From Chara braunii (taxonomy: Eukaryota > Streptophyta > Charophyceae > Charales > Characeae): a stretch of DNA of 28,365 nt. Under the pieces are notes generated by a model. That model had not been told where the DNA came from, did not search any database, and saw only the letters and a list, made by a program, of their open reading frames with translations. Numbering within the stretch: the first letter of the stretch is position 1; every line of letters begins with the position of its first letter. Shown here one piece after another: positions 1 through 10,600 of the stretch. The translations under genes were made by a program, and so were the position numbers. The stretch lies in assembly GCA_003427395.1 (NCBI GenBank), contig BFEA01000211.1, forward strand, positions 769,498-797,862, given 5' to 3'.

Positions 1-37
<37 letters not shown>
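1..37. repeat. (CA)n microsatellite at the window edge
   Basis: Uninterrupted CA dinucleotides form the first 37 bases. CT-rich sequence follows around 100-120. The true left end of the tract lies outside the window. Confidence 0.95.
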
Positions 38-40
<3 letters not shown>

Positions 41-130
41 TTCACTCAGGTCCTCTTTCTATCTGTTTTCATTTCCATTTTTCTAGTATCCCTGCTGTCC
101 CCTCTCTCTCTCTCTCTTTTCTTTTTCTTC

Positions 131-217
131 ATTTCTCGATTTATGTGTGTCATCCTTGTGCAGGGGCCATGCTCATCTTCTCTGTATCGTTCCAATTTAA
201 CGGATGTCCTGAAGGAC
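131..217 (-). ncRNA. U6: U6 snRNA-like sequence, probably a retropseudogene
   Basis: On the minus strand, positions 217 to 131 follow plant U6 spliceosomal RNA over nearly its whole length. The 5' stem-loop GTCCTTCAGGAC is followed by ATCCG, then ATTGGAACG, then the ACAGAGA box (GATACAGAGAAGAT), then the AGC triad with GCATGGCCCCTGC, then AAGGATGACAC and finally AAATCGAGAAAT. Compared with the U6 I know, I see a shortened 5' stem, AGATGAGCA where AGATTAGCA is usual, CACAAGG for CGCAAGG and ACACAC for ACACGC. The 3' end runs into an A-rich stretch (GAAGAAAAAGAAAAG) instead of the U-run that stops RNA polymerase III. I see no plant USE or TATA promoter in the 70 bases upstream. These features suggest a dead, possibly retroposed copy. 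Function cannot be excluded, because the ACAGAGA box and AGC triad are intact. Confidence 0.85.
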
Positions 218-552
218 TCCCCTCTCTGTCTCTTATTTTCAGAAGGTGAGAAATTGGAGAGTAAGGCTCCAAGCATCCACTGCAGGAAAAAAGGCATGGA
301 CGGAACAAACAAAGAGGCACACGCTGAACTGAGATGATGAGATATTTGAGACCTGGTCACCTGGGCCGTTTTCTACTTGACACACATCCTGGAATCATAA
401 CATCGGCCTGAAATTCTATCCTTGTTGGTGATCAACGATCATCTATATTAATTCTTTCGATTCTTCTTTCCTTTCCAGCATCCCAAAAGTCCAATTTTGA
501 CACCAATGAAGAATATCTCACAGACCTCCTTCTCTACGTTTTCCATTAAAAT

Positions 553-1055
553 GACTTGGCAGGGTGAGAAGAAAACATACTTCCTCCCTGTTCGTCAAGA
601 TTCTTCCTTCATTGTTCTCTATATGCAATTCCTTTTTCGATTTTCTGGCATCCCACATTAAGTTCCCGGGTTGCAATGTTGGCAACGCAAATGTGACTGC
701 CAGATTACACTATCAGAAAGATGCCCCTGCAACAAGCACGGAACTTTACACTAGTTCATAGTACTTCATACAAAAAATGACCCATGATAGAACCCAATTC
801 ACAGACCTCACCCTTCACAGAGGCACTGTCCCAATCATTGTTCTCTCTCTGCAATTCCTTTTCCGATTTTCTGGCATCCCACATTGAGTTCCAGGGGTAC
901 AATGTTGGCAACGCAAATGTGACTCCCAGATTACACTATCAGAAAGATGCCCCTGCAACAAGCACGGAACTTTACACTAGTTCATACAGAAAATGACCCA
1001 TGATAGAACCCAAGTCACAGACCTTACCCTTCACAGAGGCACTGTCCCAATCATC
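553..1055. repeat. Tandem duplication, about 216-bp units
   Basis: A block containing CTGGCATCCCACATT, GTTGGCAACGCAAATGTGACT and TTACACTATCAGAAAGATGC occurs at 645-770 and again at 871-990. A segment starting GACCCATGATAGAACCCA occurs at 779 and 995. The copies differ by scattered substitutions and one small indel. The third copy is cut short near 1055. The unit lies in non-coding sequence downstream of the candidate SCC2 exon at 1082. The rest of 218-1081 shows no exon or RNA that I recognise. Confidence 0.85.
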
Positions 1056-1081
1056 AGGCAGTCGTGGCCCTGCAGCCTCAC

Positions 1082-1181
1082 AAGGCATGGGAGAGGGTTG
1101 GCAAGACCTTCACATGCAGCCCTGGAAACGAGAGTATGCTGCACTGCCACTGGGTCATCAGAGTCCGCTGCGACAGGATAT
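1082..1181 (-). CDS. Candidate further SCC2/NIPBL exon (uncertain)
   Basis: The minus strand has an acceptor ATTTGCAG before 1181 and a donor GTGAGG after 1082. The open stretch between them reads ...DSDDPVAVQHTLVSR..CEGLANPLPCL. In SCC2 the next conserved block after the ARPEYM motif is a helix ending in a sequence like RQGLVHPITCVPYL, and EGLANPLPCL lies at the matching place. The exon would begin in phase 2. The preceding secure exon (1520-1416) ends in phase 0, so a further exon would be needed between 1182 and 1415. I could not find one. The candidate therefore rests on weak similarity and good splice sites only. Confidence 0.35.
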
Positions 1182-1415
1182 CTGCAAATAGGATGTCATA
1201 GAGGGGCAGTTCTGCTCTTTCCATTTCATCTGGCAACATATGCCAGTGGCAGGTGCATTTCCATCATCCCTCACATATCCAGGCTGGTGGACATCGAAGT
1301 GCTAGAAGAAAGAACATGCAGCAAGCTCAACATGCATATGCAACTCGCGTGGTTCATGAACTTCAGTTAAAAAATATTACTGGCATTTCCTGCAGGTAAG
1401 GTTATTGAGTCTCAC

Positions 1416-1520
1416 CTTGATGTGGGAATCCTGCCCCGGGGCAAGCGTTGACCTCAGCACAGCATCGACATTCTTTGCCATCATGTAGTCGGGCCTTGCC
1501 ACGAACAGGTACCCCAGGCC
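1416..1520 (-). CDS. SCC2: SCC2 exon, [13 protein letters not shown] segment
   Basis: This exon has 35 codons in phase 0-0. The acceptor is TTTTTTAG before 1520 and the donor is GTGAGAC after 1416. It encodes [17 protein letters not shown] and ends with DSHIK. It corresponds to the HEAT helix that reads like ALGFVLIARPEYMLEKD in plant SCC2 and GLGFAFIQHPSLM in human NIPBL. It joins directly to RMRTLQ from the exon at 2924-3085. It is the most 3' exon that I regard as secure. Confidence 0.85.
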
Positions 1521-4500
1521 CTAAAAAAGCCAAACAGAGCAAGCGTGAAGCCTTGAGGCCAAAAATCTTACACGTGTTCCCCTTATCTGTTCCGTACTTT
1601 TCTTCTGCTATTTGCACTTTGATCACAGGCTAACATCACCGCACTGTTTGATTACAGGCTAACATCACCGCATTGTTTGATTACAGGCTAACATCACCGC
1701 ATTGTTTAATTACAGGCTAACATCACCGCATTGTTTGACTACAGAGTGACATCACCGCATTGTTTTGTCAAGTGTGGAGGAGGGGGGGTGCCTTTCACAT
1801 ATGGTGTCTGTTCTTGGGGTTTGTCTCAAGCTGCAAGGGTACTTCTCAAACAAATGTGGGTGCTGAAGGTAAGGCTGATAGTCCCGGCTCACAAATTTTG
1901 TGACTGCGAATCACCATACTCCTTTCATGCGTGATTGCCGTCTGAGCACTAGTTCGATACATACGTGCAAGCGCACGTCGTGCGCTGATTTGCGGACCAT
2001 TGGCGCTCAAGCGCACCCCAACGGAGCGGCACACGACCTGCACGGCGCACAAAGGCCCAGGCCAAAACTCAAAAAAAAAAAAAAAAAAAGCCGGGATGTC
2101 GATTCATCGCTGGTTCGGCCCCCCAGCAAAAATGGATTTTGGGGCCCAATTGTTTTTTTAGCGGGTCGCTCTCAAGCGCGGCCTGAAACGATTTCGAATT
2201 TGATTTTGGGTGGGGGTTGCCTTTTTCATAGTTTTCGCAGTAGATACTGGCAGGGTTTCAGCGGGCCGTTTACTCGTTGTTGCAGCCGCCTCCAGTCCAC
2301 TCCAGGAAGCAGCGCCGTCAGCCCCCCGCTACGAGCAGCGCCGACCTCCCCCTGCATTTGCATCATCACCAAGGCTGAGCTCTGGAGCGACCATCACCGA
2401 CTTCAACCCTCCTCGAAGGTGAGTCTTCACCTGCCATCCTGCCCTCCCTCGAACTCACCTCCTCCCCCTCCTCCTCCTCCTCCACATCTTCCCCTTCCTC
2501 CTCCTCCTCCTCCTCCTCCATCTCTCCTCCTCATCTCGGTATTGTCCCTTCCTTTTTTTTCCGTAGTATCGGATCTTGTACTCGGAACTTTGAGAGTATC
2601 TAGGACTATCTTCTTGTCTTCTCCGCTGCCCACCCCATGATAAGTTTTCAGGCAGTGAAGACACGGAGTCTTTTTTTTTCCCGTCTTTTCCCGGTGGGTG
2701 GGCTGCTTCACCCTTTCTGAAAACAACAACAATGTGTCACCGATTTCGGCCGGATAGTGAATCTTGCACAAAACAACATATGGAGTGCCGCCCTTGCCAA
2801 TGCAGAGCCAAACTAAGGCAGCAAAACCAGAGAGGAGAACGTGATATCCTGAACAACTCGTAGACAAAAACAAAATAGCTGAAGATCTGAAGGAGGAAGA
2901 AATGGGAAAAAAAGGAGCCATACCTGCAGCGTTCTCATCCTTACGACTGCATCATTGCTTTGGAAAAGCTCCAAGAACAGATTCAGAGCACCATTCATGC
3001 TTATACTGTACTCTGCCATCTTGTCAACATTCTCAGCTCCATACCGGCAGAGTTGACTAAGAACAAATAAGGACCGAAGAATAATCTGCAGCCGGAAGCG
3101 CACAAAGGGTGTTTTACCGTGGGAGGGGCACAAGGCAAATGGTTGAAAATGGGTGTGAGTTGGTAAAACTGCAAAATGTATAAGATTGACATAGACACCA
3201 AATGCCAGGATATTAAAGTCTGCAACATGCACTCATGATAGCTGATCATAGCTCAGACCAGCAATCAACAGTGCATCAGCTCACCTGCGAGGCATCTGAT
3301 AATCATGAGTCAAAAGCCACTGAGACTCTGAGACCACAAAATGAAAAGCAAAACATGCAAGAGCAAATATCATACCCCAACTATTCAACCAACAGATGAT
3401 GACCAGCCCGACCAGCAGTGCAAGTATACACAAGTAGAACAAGCATCCAGAACAGGTTGAAACTCCCAAGTATGAACACTCAGCCGCAGAGAAAATGTTC
3501 CCCTTCATAACCTCGGCAACAATAACCAGGACTAACCTAATCGCTCTCCTTACAGTAGCTACAGAGAGAGTCCTTTCAGGCACTTATATCAGCTACTACC
3601 CCACTCCGGAACTTGAAGGGACACCACAAAGTATAATGCACGCTGCAACTACAGACCTTGGCTCACAACCAAGACTGAGTCCGCCTATGCTGGCCAATGT
3701 GGGGCTAGCAAGGCACATGTGGGCCGCGGGTTCAAATTTCAAATCTTCCATTGGCTTTTTCAATCGCCCAGTCGGCCTCTGCATTCAACTTCTACATTGG
3801 CTGTCTCCAAGCCAAACTCTTTTATTTCAGAGAAAAAAGGCCATGTTATCAGGCCCTACATTCAGCAGCCCTCAGGTTGCCCACATCTGTCTGCATGGAT
3901 GGGATCCAGCGAGATGCCAGCACTTGCCCATCCTGTCTGTGAGCCGGTAGGAGGGCTCGGTTTGGAAATGAAACAGCCAGGGGCTCTCAAGGCTGGGTCT
4001 TGGCCAGGCCCTGCTGCTGCTAGCACCTGGCAGGACCCACAACCCACAAAAGAAGCTTAAGAAACATAGCAAAAAGAAGAAGAAAAAGAACAAAGAAACT
4101 TATCCTCTTTTCCCTCGATCCCAACCCCATTCTGTGGAAATGGGAAAAAAACAACATAATCCCTCTCATACTGCTCCCATGACGAATTGGTTACACTTCA
4201 CTCTTGTTGCACGACATCTGCTTCTGTCTTTTTCTTTCACCTTGAGCATCCTCATCCCCCAACCCTTCTCACCGTAGATAAAGAAAAAGAATCCAAAAAT
4301 AGCATGCCCTGGAAAGCCCCAAAAGATTAGGGATAATCTACTCCCACGTCCCTTCCCGAGTACTTCTCATTCCCCCCTCCACCCCCCTCTCTCCCTCCTT
4401 TGTCAGATAAAGGCAAAAACAGAAACCTTCCACATACCCCAACCCACTGACCCCTTCATGGAGAGAGAGAGAAAGAAAATACGAAGACAACATCCCCCGT

Positions 4501-7500
4501 CACCCATGTACTTCCACCTACCCTCAAGCTTCGCAATCTCTGACACCCCCCACGCCCCCCTCCTCTCTTGCCCCGTCGGCCCGCCCCCGCTGGGGGCCTG
4601 TCTACTGTTGATGCACCTTCTCACCCCCCTTGAAGACCCCCCTTCTCTATCCCAACCTCCTGGCAGACCCTGCACTCCAACCATCTAAGTCCCTCATCCC
4701 ATTCCCAATCCTTTTCGACTCCACATTCGCTCCTCCCCATCCCAACAATACATCATGACAATCTACCCCAAACTCCCTTCACCTATGACACATCGAACTG
4801 CTTCTGCATCCCATTGCGCCCCCTTACGCCCCTCTTTCCCTGCTTTGCCTTACCCCCCCCAAACCCCTTTCTCATATGCCTCAAAGCCCCTTCTCTGGAG
4901 CGCCCACACCAATTCCTCAAGCTAAAAGAGAAACATCCCCATTTCTTGGGAAAAAACAACATGACTTCACGGTTGATATATCACTACGTTACAAAAGTGT
5001 ATGAGAACAACACCTACCATCTTTTCTTTTGGATCTGGGGAGGTACTCCGAAGGTTCCGAAGCCGTGTGTAACATAGCTTTGTCAAGGACTCAAATGACT
5101 GCACGCCTTTTGAAGCAACTTTGCCCAGAGAGGAAAGGCATCTGTCACCACATACAACACGGACCAAGCAAGTTAGAAACTGACAGAAGCGGTCAGACAA
5201 ACCTGGCCCTCTGTTGTCCCCCATTAGCATTCTCTATCCTTCCTCAGCAGGGCCCTTGTCAAGACGTGAGTGTATCTATGCTGCTCGGGTCACCTGGTTG
5301 GGCACGCCCCACCCGGGCAGGCCAGACCCCAATCGCCCAGGTAAACCAGGCCAGGTTAAAAAGGGGGAAGGAGAAGAGGGGCTGACCTTAGGCCAGATCT
5401 GCACTTTGCCTGAGCAGTCAGAATCCAGCTTCATTTCTCAGTTTAGTTATGGTTCACTGAGAGGGGGGTTGGGTGTACAAATGGGGTTCAAAAGGGCTTG
5501 TAGGGGTGTACGTTATCATGTCCCCTGCCCCACCCTCCCCCCCCAACCTACATTCGATAAGGAATTCTGAAGGAACACTCGAGAAAAAAGTTGTTCCTAT
5601 GTTGCCATTCTACATATCATAATTCCTTTCCAGGTGATTTTTTTTTTGGACTTAATGCAGGAGCCCCCTGCAACCCACCCGAGCAGCTAGAGGGACCCAG
5701 GTGCGCGGCTAGCAACTACGTGGGTATGGTTTACTCCACCTCTCCAGTACATTGCTCATTATTGCAGCAGGTTTGGGGTCATGTTCTGCTCTGGCCAGCC
5801 TCTCCAGTGCATTGTTATTCATGGTAGTTGTCACACGCAGCTCCATCGCCTCATTATTTTACTCCATTTGACGACGAGGTTGGAATTGCACATTGGGGGC
5901 AAGAAAAGACAAGTTACAAGCTCAGACTACGACAGTTATGACCCCTGGGAAAGCTGGGAAGATGATAATATCAAAAAGTGTACAGAGTGTGGGTTGGAGG
6001 AATAGTGCTGCAGTAATCTGCACCCTTCTGTAGTGAAAAGGATATGGATTTGTGCGTCATGAAGAGGGGGACAAGGTGGCAAGTGAGGGAAAGCGCGAGA
6101 GGAGAAGTGCAAATTGGTGAATACAGGTTGCAAATAGGTTGACGGAAGGTATGGGCATAGCCTTGTCACATATGTGGGTGTCTTATCACATGCAGAAGGT
6201 GCAGGATGCACTGTGTTTGATCTGTAAGATCACCGACAAATCAAAGATCAAAACCAGATCCATCAGAAAGCCACAATGAGTGGAATGCCCACACACTCGT
6301 CTGCCACAGTGGCACACTTGCAAAGGGGCGCTGGCAAAGATGAACCAACCTGCACCCAACAACAGAAGTTACAAGTCAGTCTGTATGATGATTCTCCAAA
6401 AACATTCTGCCATATCCGCCCTACCATGCTGACACGTAAGCTCTGCGATCTGCCATATCGGAAAAAGACAGCACACATGGAGGGAAGGTACGCACGGCAC
6501 CAAGAGTTCCACCACAGATAGTGTTCGAGCTCCCGAAGCAAGGGACCCACAAAACTCCGTCCATATGCCATCTGAGTCCATCCACGAATAGTCTACGAAT
6601 CAGGCCTAACCCCACAAGAAACCGTCTTGCTACACCAGATATCAAACTTCTGAGGCACCCTAGAGACCTTCCCTGCTCACTATGTGCTCCGGAACATCAG
6701 CCCGTGGGAATCACACCCACACCAAACACTGTCTGAGCCTCCTTGTGAAAATCTTCTGGCCAAGACTGTTACCAAAACATCAGCCCTTTTGTACAGCCAT
6801 TTTCACCAAAACATGACAATCATTCTAAAATACCACCGCGTAAGACTCGACTCCAATTGTGATATCTCTGCATCCTGGTGGAAAAGGGGTAGCTGCCGTG
6901 ATTGTTTAAGCCGCCACCGCCCCCAAAGCAAATTTACCAATGGGCACATTTTTCCAAGCCTGGAATACCAGCCCAAAATGTTGTGGGGGTGAGGGTAGCC
7001 GCAGGAAGCATAAGGCTGCATACAGTGCATAGTCTGCCACCAGAATGATTTTGCAATCCACAACTACTGTTGATTTCGGTAATACTTGTTCGGAAGTTGT
7101 TCCAGAAAAAATCAGCACTCAGTCTATCCTCCTGACTTTTTCAGATTTTTTTCCCGAAACGCCTAACTACGAAAAATCATCAAAATCAGCACACTCTAAA
7201 TACTGCGCTCTGGCTCCAACCCCACCAGTTCCCCCCCTGCAACCCTGTTACGCCAACCCGAGGTGGGCTGGCGCTACCTAGCAGACTGATGGATTTCAGC
7301 AGGGGAGTAGTAAAGTCTATAGAACACACACACACACGACCGTCTTGCTAGACTATGCCTTCGTTGATTGAGCGGCTTGGATGGGGCACGTACTTGCGGG
7401 TAATTCTTACATGGTTTAGCATATTGAGTTTCGGTTGTCCTCCGTGACTGCGACAAAAACCTGGGCATCCTTTCCTTCTGGTCGATGGAAATTTTAGTTT

Positions 7501-7577
7501 CTCCACAAGATCTTCAGGAGAAGGACCAGAAAGCATTTGCAGTTGTGAAGGGGAGAACGAGAGAGAGAGAGAGACAA

Positions 7578-7675
<98 letters not shown>

Positions 7676-10600
7676 GTCAGAGTCTACCTCACACTGAATA
7701 CCTATTTTCATGTCCCATATACACATGCCCCTCCTTGCATGGCCCAACCCTCAAGTTCCTCCACTCTTCCCACTCTGGCGCAAAGAGAACAGACCTATGC
7801 TTTGTGAGTTGGCTCCATACTCCATAGTCGGGTAATGCCACAATCGGCTTTCAGAAAGATCCCTCTCCTTGATCAACACGTCTGATCCCTACATTGAGGT
7901 TGGTCATAATGGAGGAATGAACGATTCTGATAGAGAACAGATGGAGGTGACCATCAACGGGACAACGCATGGACACGGAGGAAAAGCAGGAACATGACAT
8001 ACATATGGATGGCGATAGAGGACAGATGGAGGTGACCATCAACGGCACAGAGCATGGACACGGAGGAAAAGCAGGAACATGATATATATATATGGATGAT
8101 GGGTACTGAAAAACAGACTGCAGGGGGACCAAGGTAAGATGGTGAGAATCGGAGAGCACAACAGAGTGATTGTCATACCCAGCTGTCATACTCGGTTCAT
8201 TTGTTTTATATCCTGAGTACTGCGGGTGCACGGTTTGTATTGGTTACCGATTTCTTAAAGATTTACTACCCTTTCCCTTTACTTTTGACATCTCGACTTG
8301 ACTGGGCACTGTGAGCTCACCCCAGCAGACTTACTTCACACAGGCTTGAACAACAGTCAGATGCGAATGGCGCAATATCAGTTGTCGAAGATCAACATCC
8401 AGCTCCTCAACAAAGCTTGTGGGTGGCCGTTGCAGCAGGGGCAAGACTCCATCAATGAGTGACACCAGACTGTGAAGCAACTGTGCCACCTCCTTTGTGC
8501 CTTGCTGCAGGGAAGGAAATCACACAAAATTGCATTTCCAGGGGATGAACATGAGGAAAGCTGGAGGACTTGTAATAAACTGAGAAGCGAGCATCCCACG
8601 AAACCACCAAGACATTGCATTTCTTTCACATTTGCCTGTGTGGCCATCTAGCACCATGTCGTTGTACAGTGCATCTGATACAGTTTCTGGTATTTGTAGT
8701 CCTCTGCATAAGCAGTAAAGAACCAGAGAACTGTCATGCAACACATCAAATAAAATATCCCCAATGACAGCTCACAATAGGACCGAGGTCCACATCGCAT
8801 CTTTGTAGCAACAAAAAGACACCATTTCCATGCCTGATTTCGAATATGATTGGGTCTCCAGGCCAGTACAGGATGGGCAGTGCCATCATATCTTCTTGTT
8901 TGCAAGTAGGGGCAATCTTGTCCTTTCCATGGCCCAGGGTAGATATAGCTCATAAAAAGTGACGAGTAGGAAGCAAGTTGCATTCAGATTTTTGTTGTAT
9001 GATGTACTATAGAAACTCTGACGCCACACTATGTGCCGGCACAAGGAAAAGTGTGTGTGCTATTTCTACCACTATTTTACCACCATTGGAAGGTGAGATA
9101 GAGCACATCCATAACCAGTGAAATCTTGCTGTGCTGTTCGCTGGATGGTTTCTCGAGCCAATTGTTCCATGTTGCTCACGAACGCATGGTTCCTGGATTC
9201 ATAAACTATTTTGGTGTTGTTATGATCCTGGCCAATTTCGAAGTTCACAAGAAGAAGAAGAAGAAAAAGAAGAAGAAGAAGAAGAAGAAGAAGAAGAAGA
9301 AGAAGAAGAAGAAAGAAAGAAAGAAGAAGAAGAAGAAGATGTACACCAGCAAAGACCAATTCCCTTCTTCACCAACCACTCTCCCCCTCCTTTTCTCCTC
9401 CCCTCTTATTCAAACAATAAATAGCAATAATAATGTTGAATGGCTGAATGAGAATGAATGTCCGAATCCCTCTTCTACTGCAGGCACAACATGAGGTCCA
9501 CCATAGCCATGGCCACCCTTCTTCTTCCTCTTCATGTAGGCCAAGGCTATGGCTGACGACTAGGGCCTCGCCCTGCTGTGCAAAGGACAACACAAAGCAG
9601 CGATGCATGCTGCTGTTCAGGCCGTCATGCCTGACCCCGCCTTGAAGCCTTCTTGGTGCGGCGCAACCACAACTGGGGCCTTCCAGATGCAGCGCCTAAC
9701 AAGGTGATGAAGATGGTGCCGAATCCCTCTTCTACTGCAGGCATAACATGAGGTCCACCATAGCCATGGCCACCCTTCTTCTTCCTCTTCATGTAGGCCA
9801 AAGCTATGGCTGACTACTAGGGCCTCGCCCTGCGGTGCAAAGGACAACACAAAGCAGCGATGCACGCTGCTGTTAAGGCCGCCATGCCTGACCCGGTGTT
9901 GCATACCGTGAAGGTGCAGACCAGAACTAGAACCGACCTCTCTCACAAAGTACAAGATAGCATAGCGGAAGACTTAGATACCAATGATCCGAACAATCAA
10001 TGTTGCCATGCATCCCCAAACATACATCATCATCATTCCATGGTGTGAAGGGGCCTGGCGCTCACACAGGAAGAATGCGCCAGTCCCCAACCATACACAG
10101 ACGAAGAAGAGCGGGGTTAGACGAAGAAGAGAAGAAGACGGGACTGTCGTCAACAGCAAGTCTTCGGCACAGGCTCCAAATAATCCCTCGCCAAATGTCT
10201 AAATCCCAATGTCGAGTCTGGATCCAATGTCATCAAGTCCCAAAGTCACAACTCTCTCTCTCTCTCGTAGTCCGCAGATGCTGAGAAGTCAGGTAGCGAG
10301 AGGGTGAAGAAGAGATGGTGGACTTAAAAGAGGAAGAAGAAGAACTCTCTCTCTCTCTCTCAGTCCGGTACTAAACTGTGAAGTTGGCGCCTTGATGCAG
10401 GTACCTCGAAGATGAAGCTGGAGCTATGGCGCCACAGGTAAGTCTCCCTGGCCTCCGCCAGCCATCTCTCTCTCCAACGCTACTCTACCCCTACCAGCGC
10501 CCAGCGCTGAAGACTACTACTACAGCTCAAGCTACTCCTGCAGCGCTCCTCCAGAGTGGTGCTGCTGCCGAATCCTGAAGACTACTCCTGCCTTCTGCCT

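Larger units (their letters stand above)
5142..8334. other. SCC2 intron, no gene seen
   Basis: The flanking exons share a split codon across this intron, so no coding exon needs to be placed in it. It holds a poly-T run near 5639, a compound microsatellite at 7558-7678, an 85-bp tandem duplication at 7929-8097 and several short CACACA tracts. None of the open frames in it resembles a known family. Confidence 0.6.

Noticed and set aside
1628-1766. 29-bp direct repeats resembling a CRISPR array
   Set aside because: The units are contiguous with no unique spacers, and the context is a eukaryotic intron.
1900-2640. 246-codon plus-strand frame rich in Pro and Ser
   Set aside because: It crosses an A-run and a CTCC tract inside a TIR element. 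Its residues are those of the simple repeats, and no domain is visible.
9072-9359. Minus-strand frame with a protein-like stretch ([20 protein letters not shown])
   Set aside because: The rest is (GAA)n translated as poly-Leu. The SCC2 exons on both sides join in phase without it, and no family was recognised.
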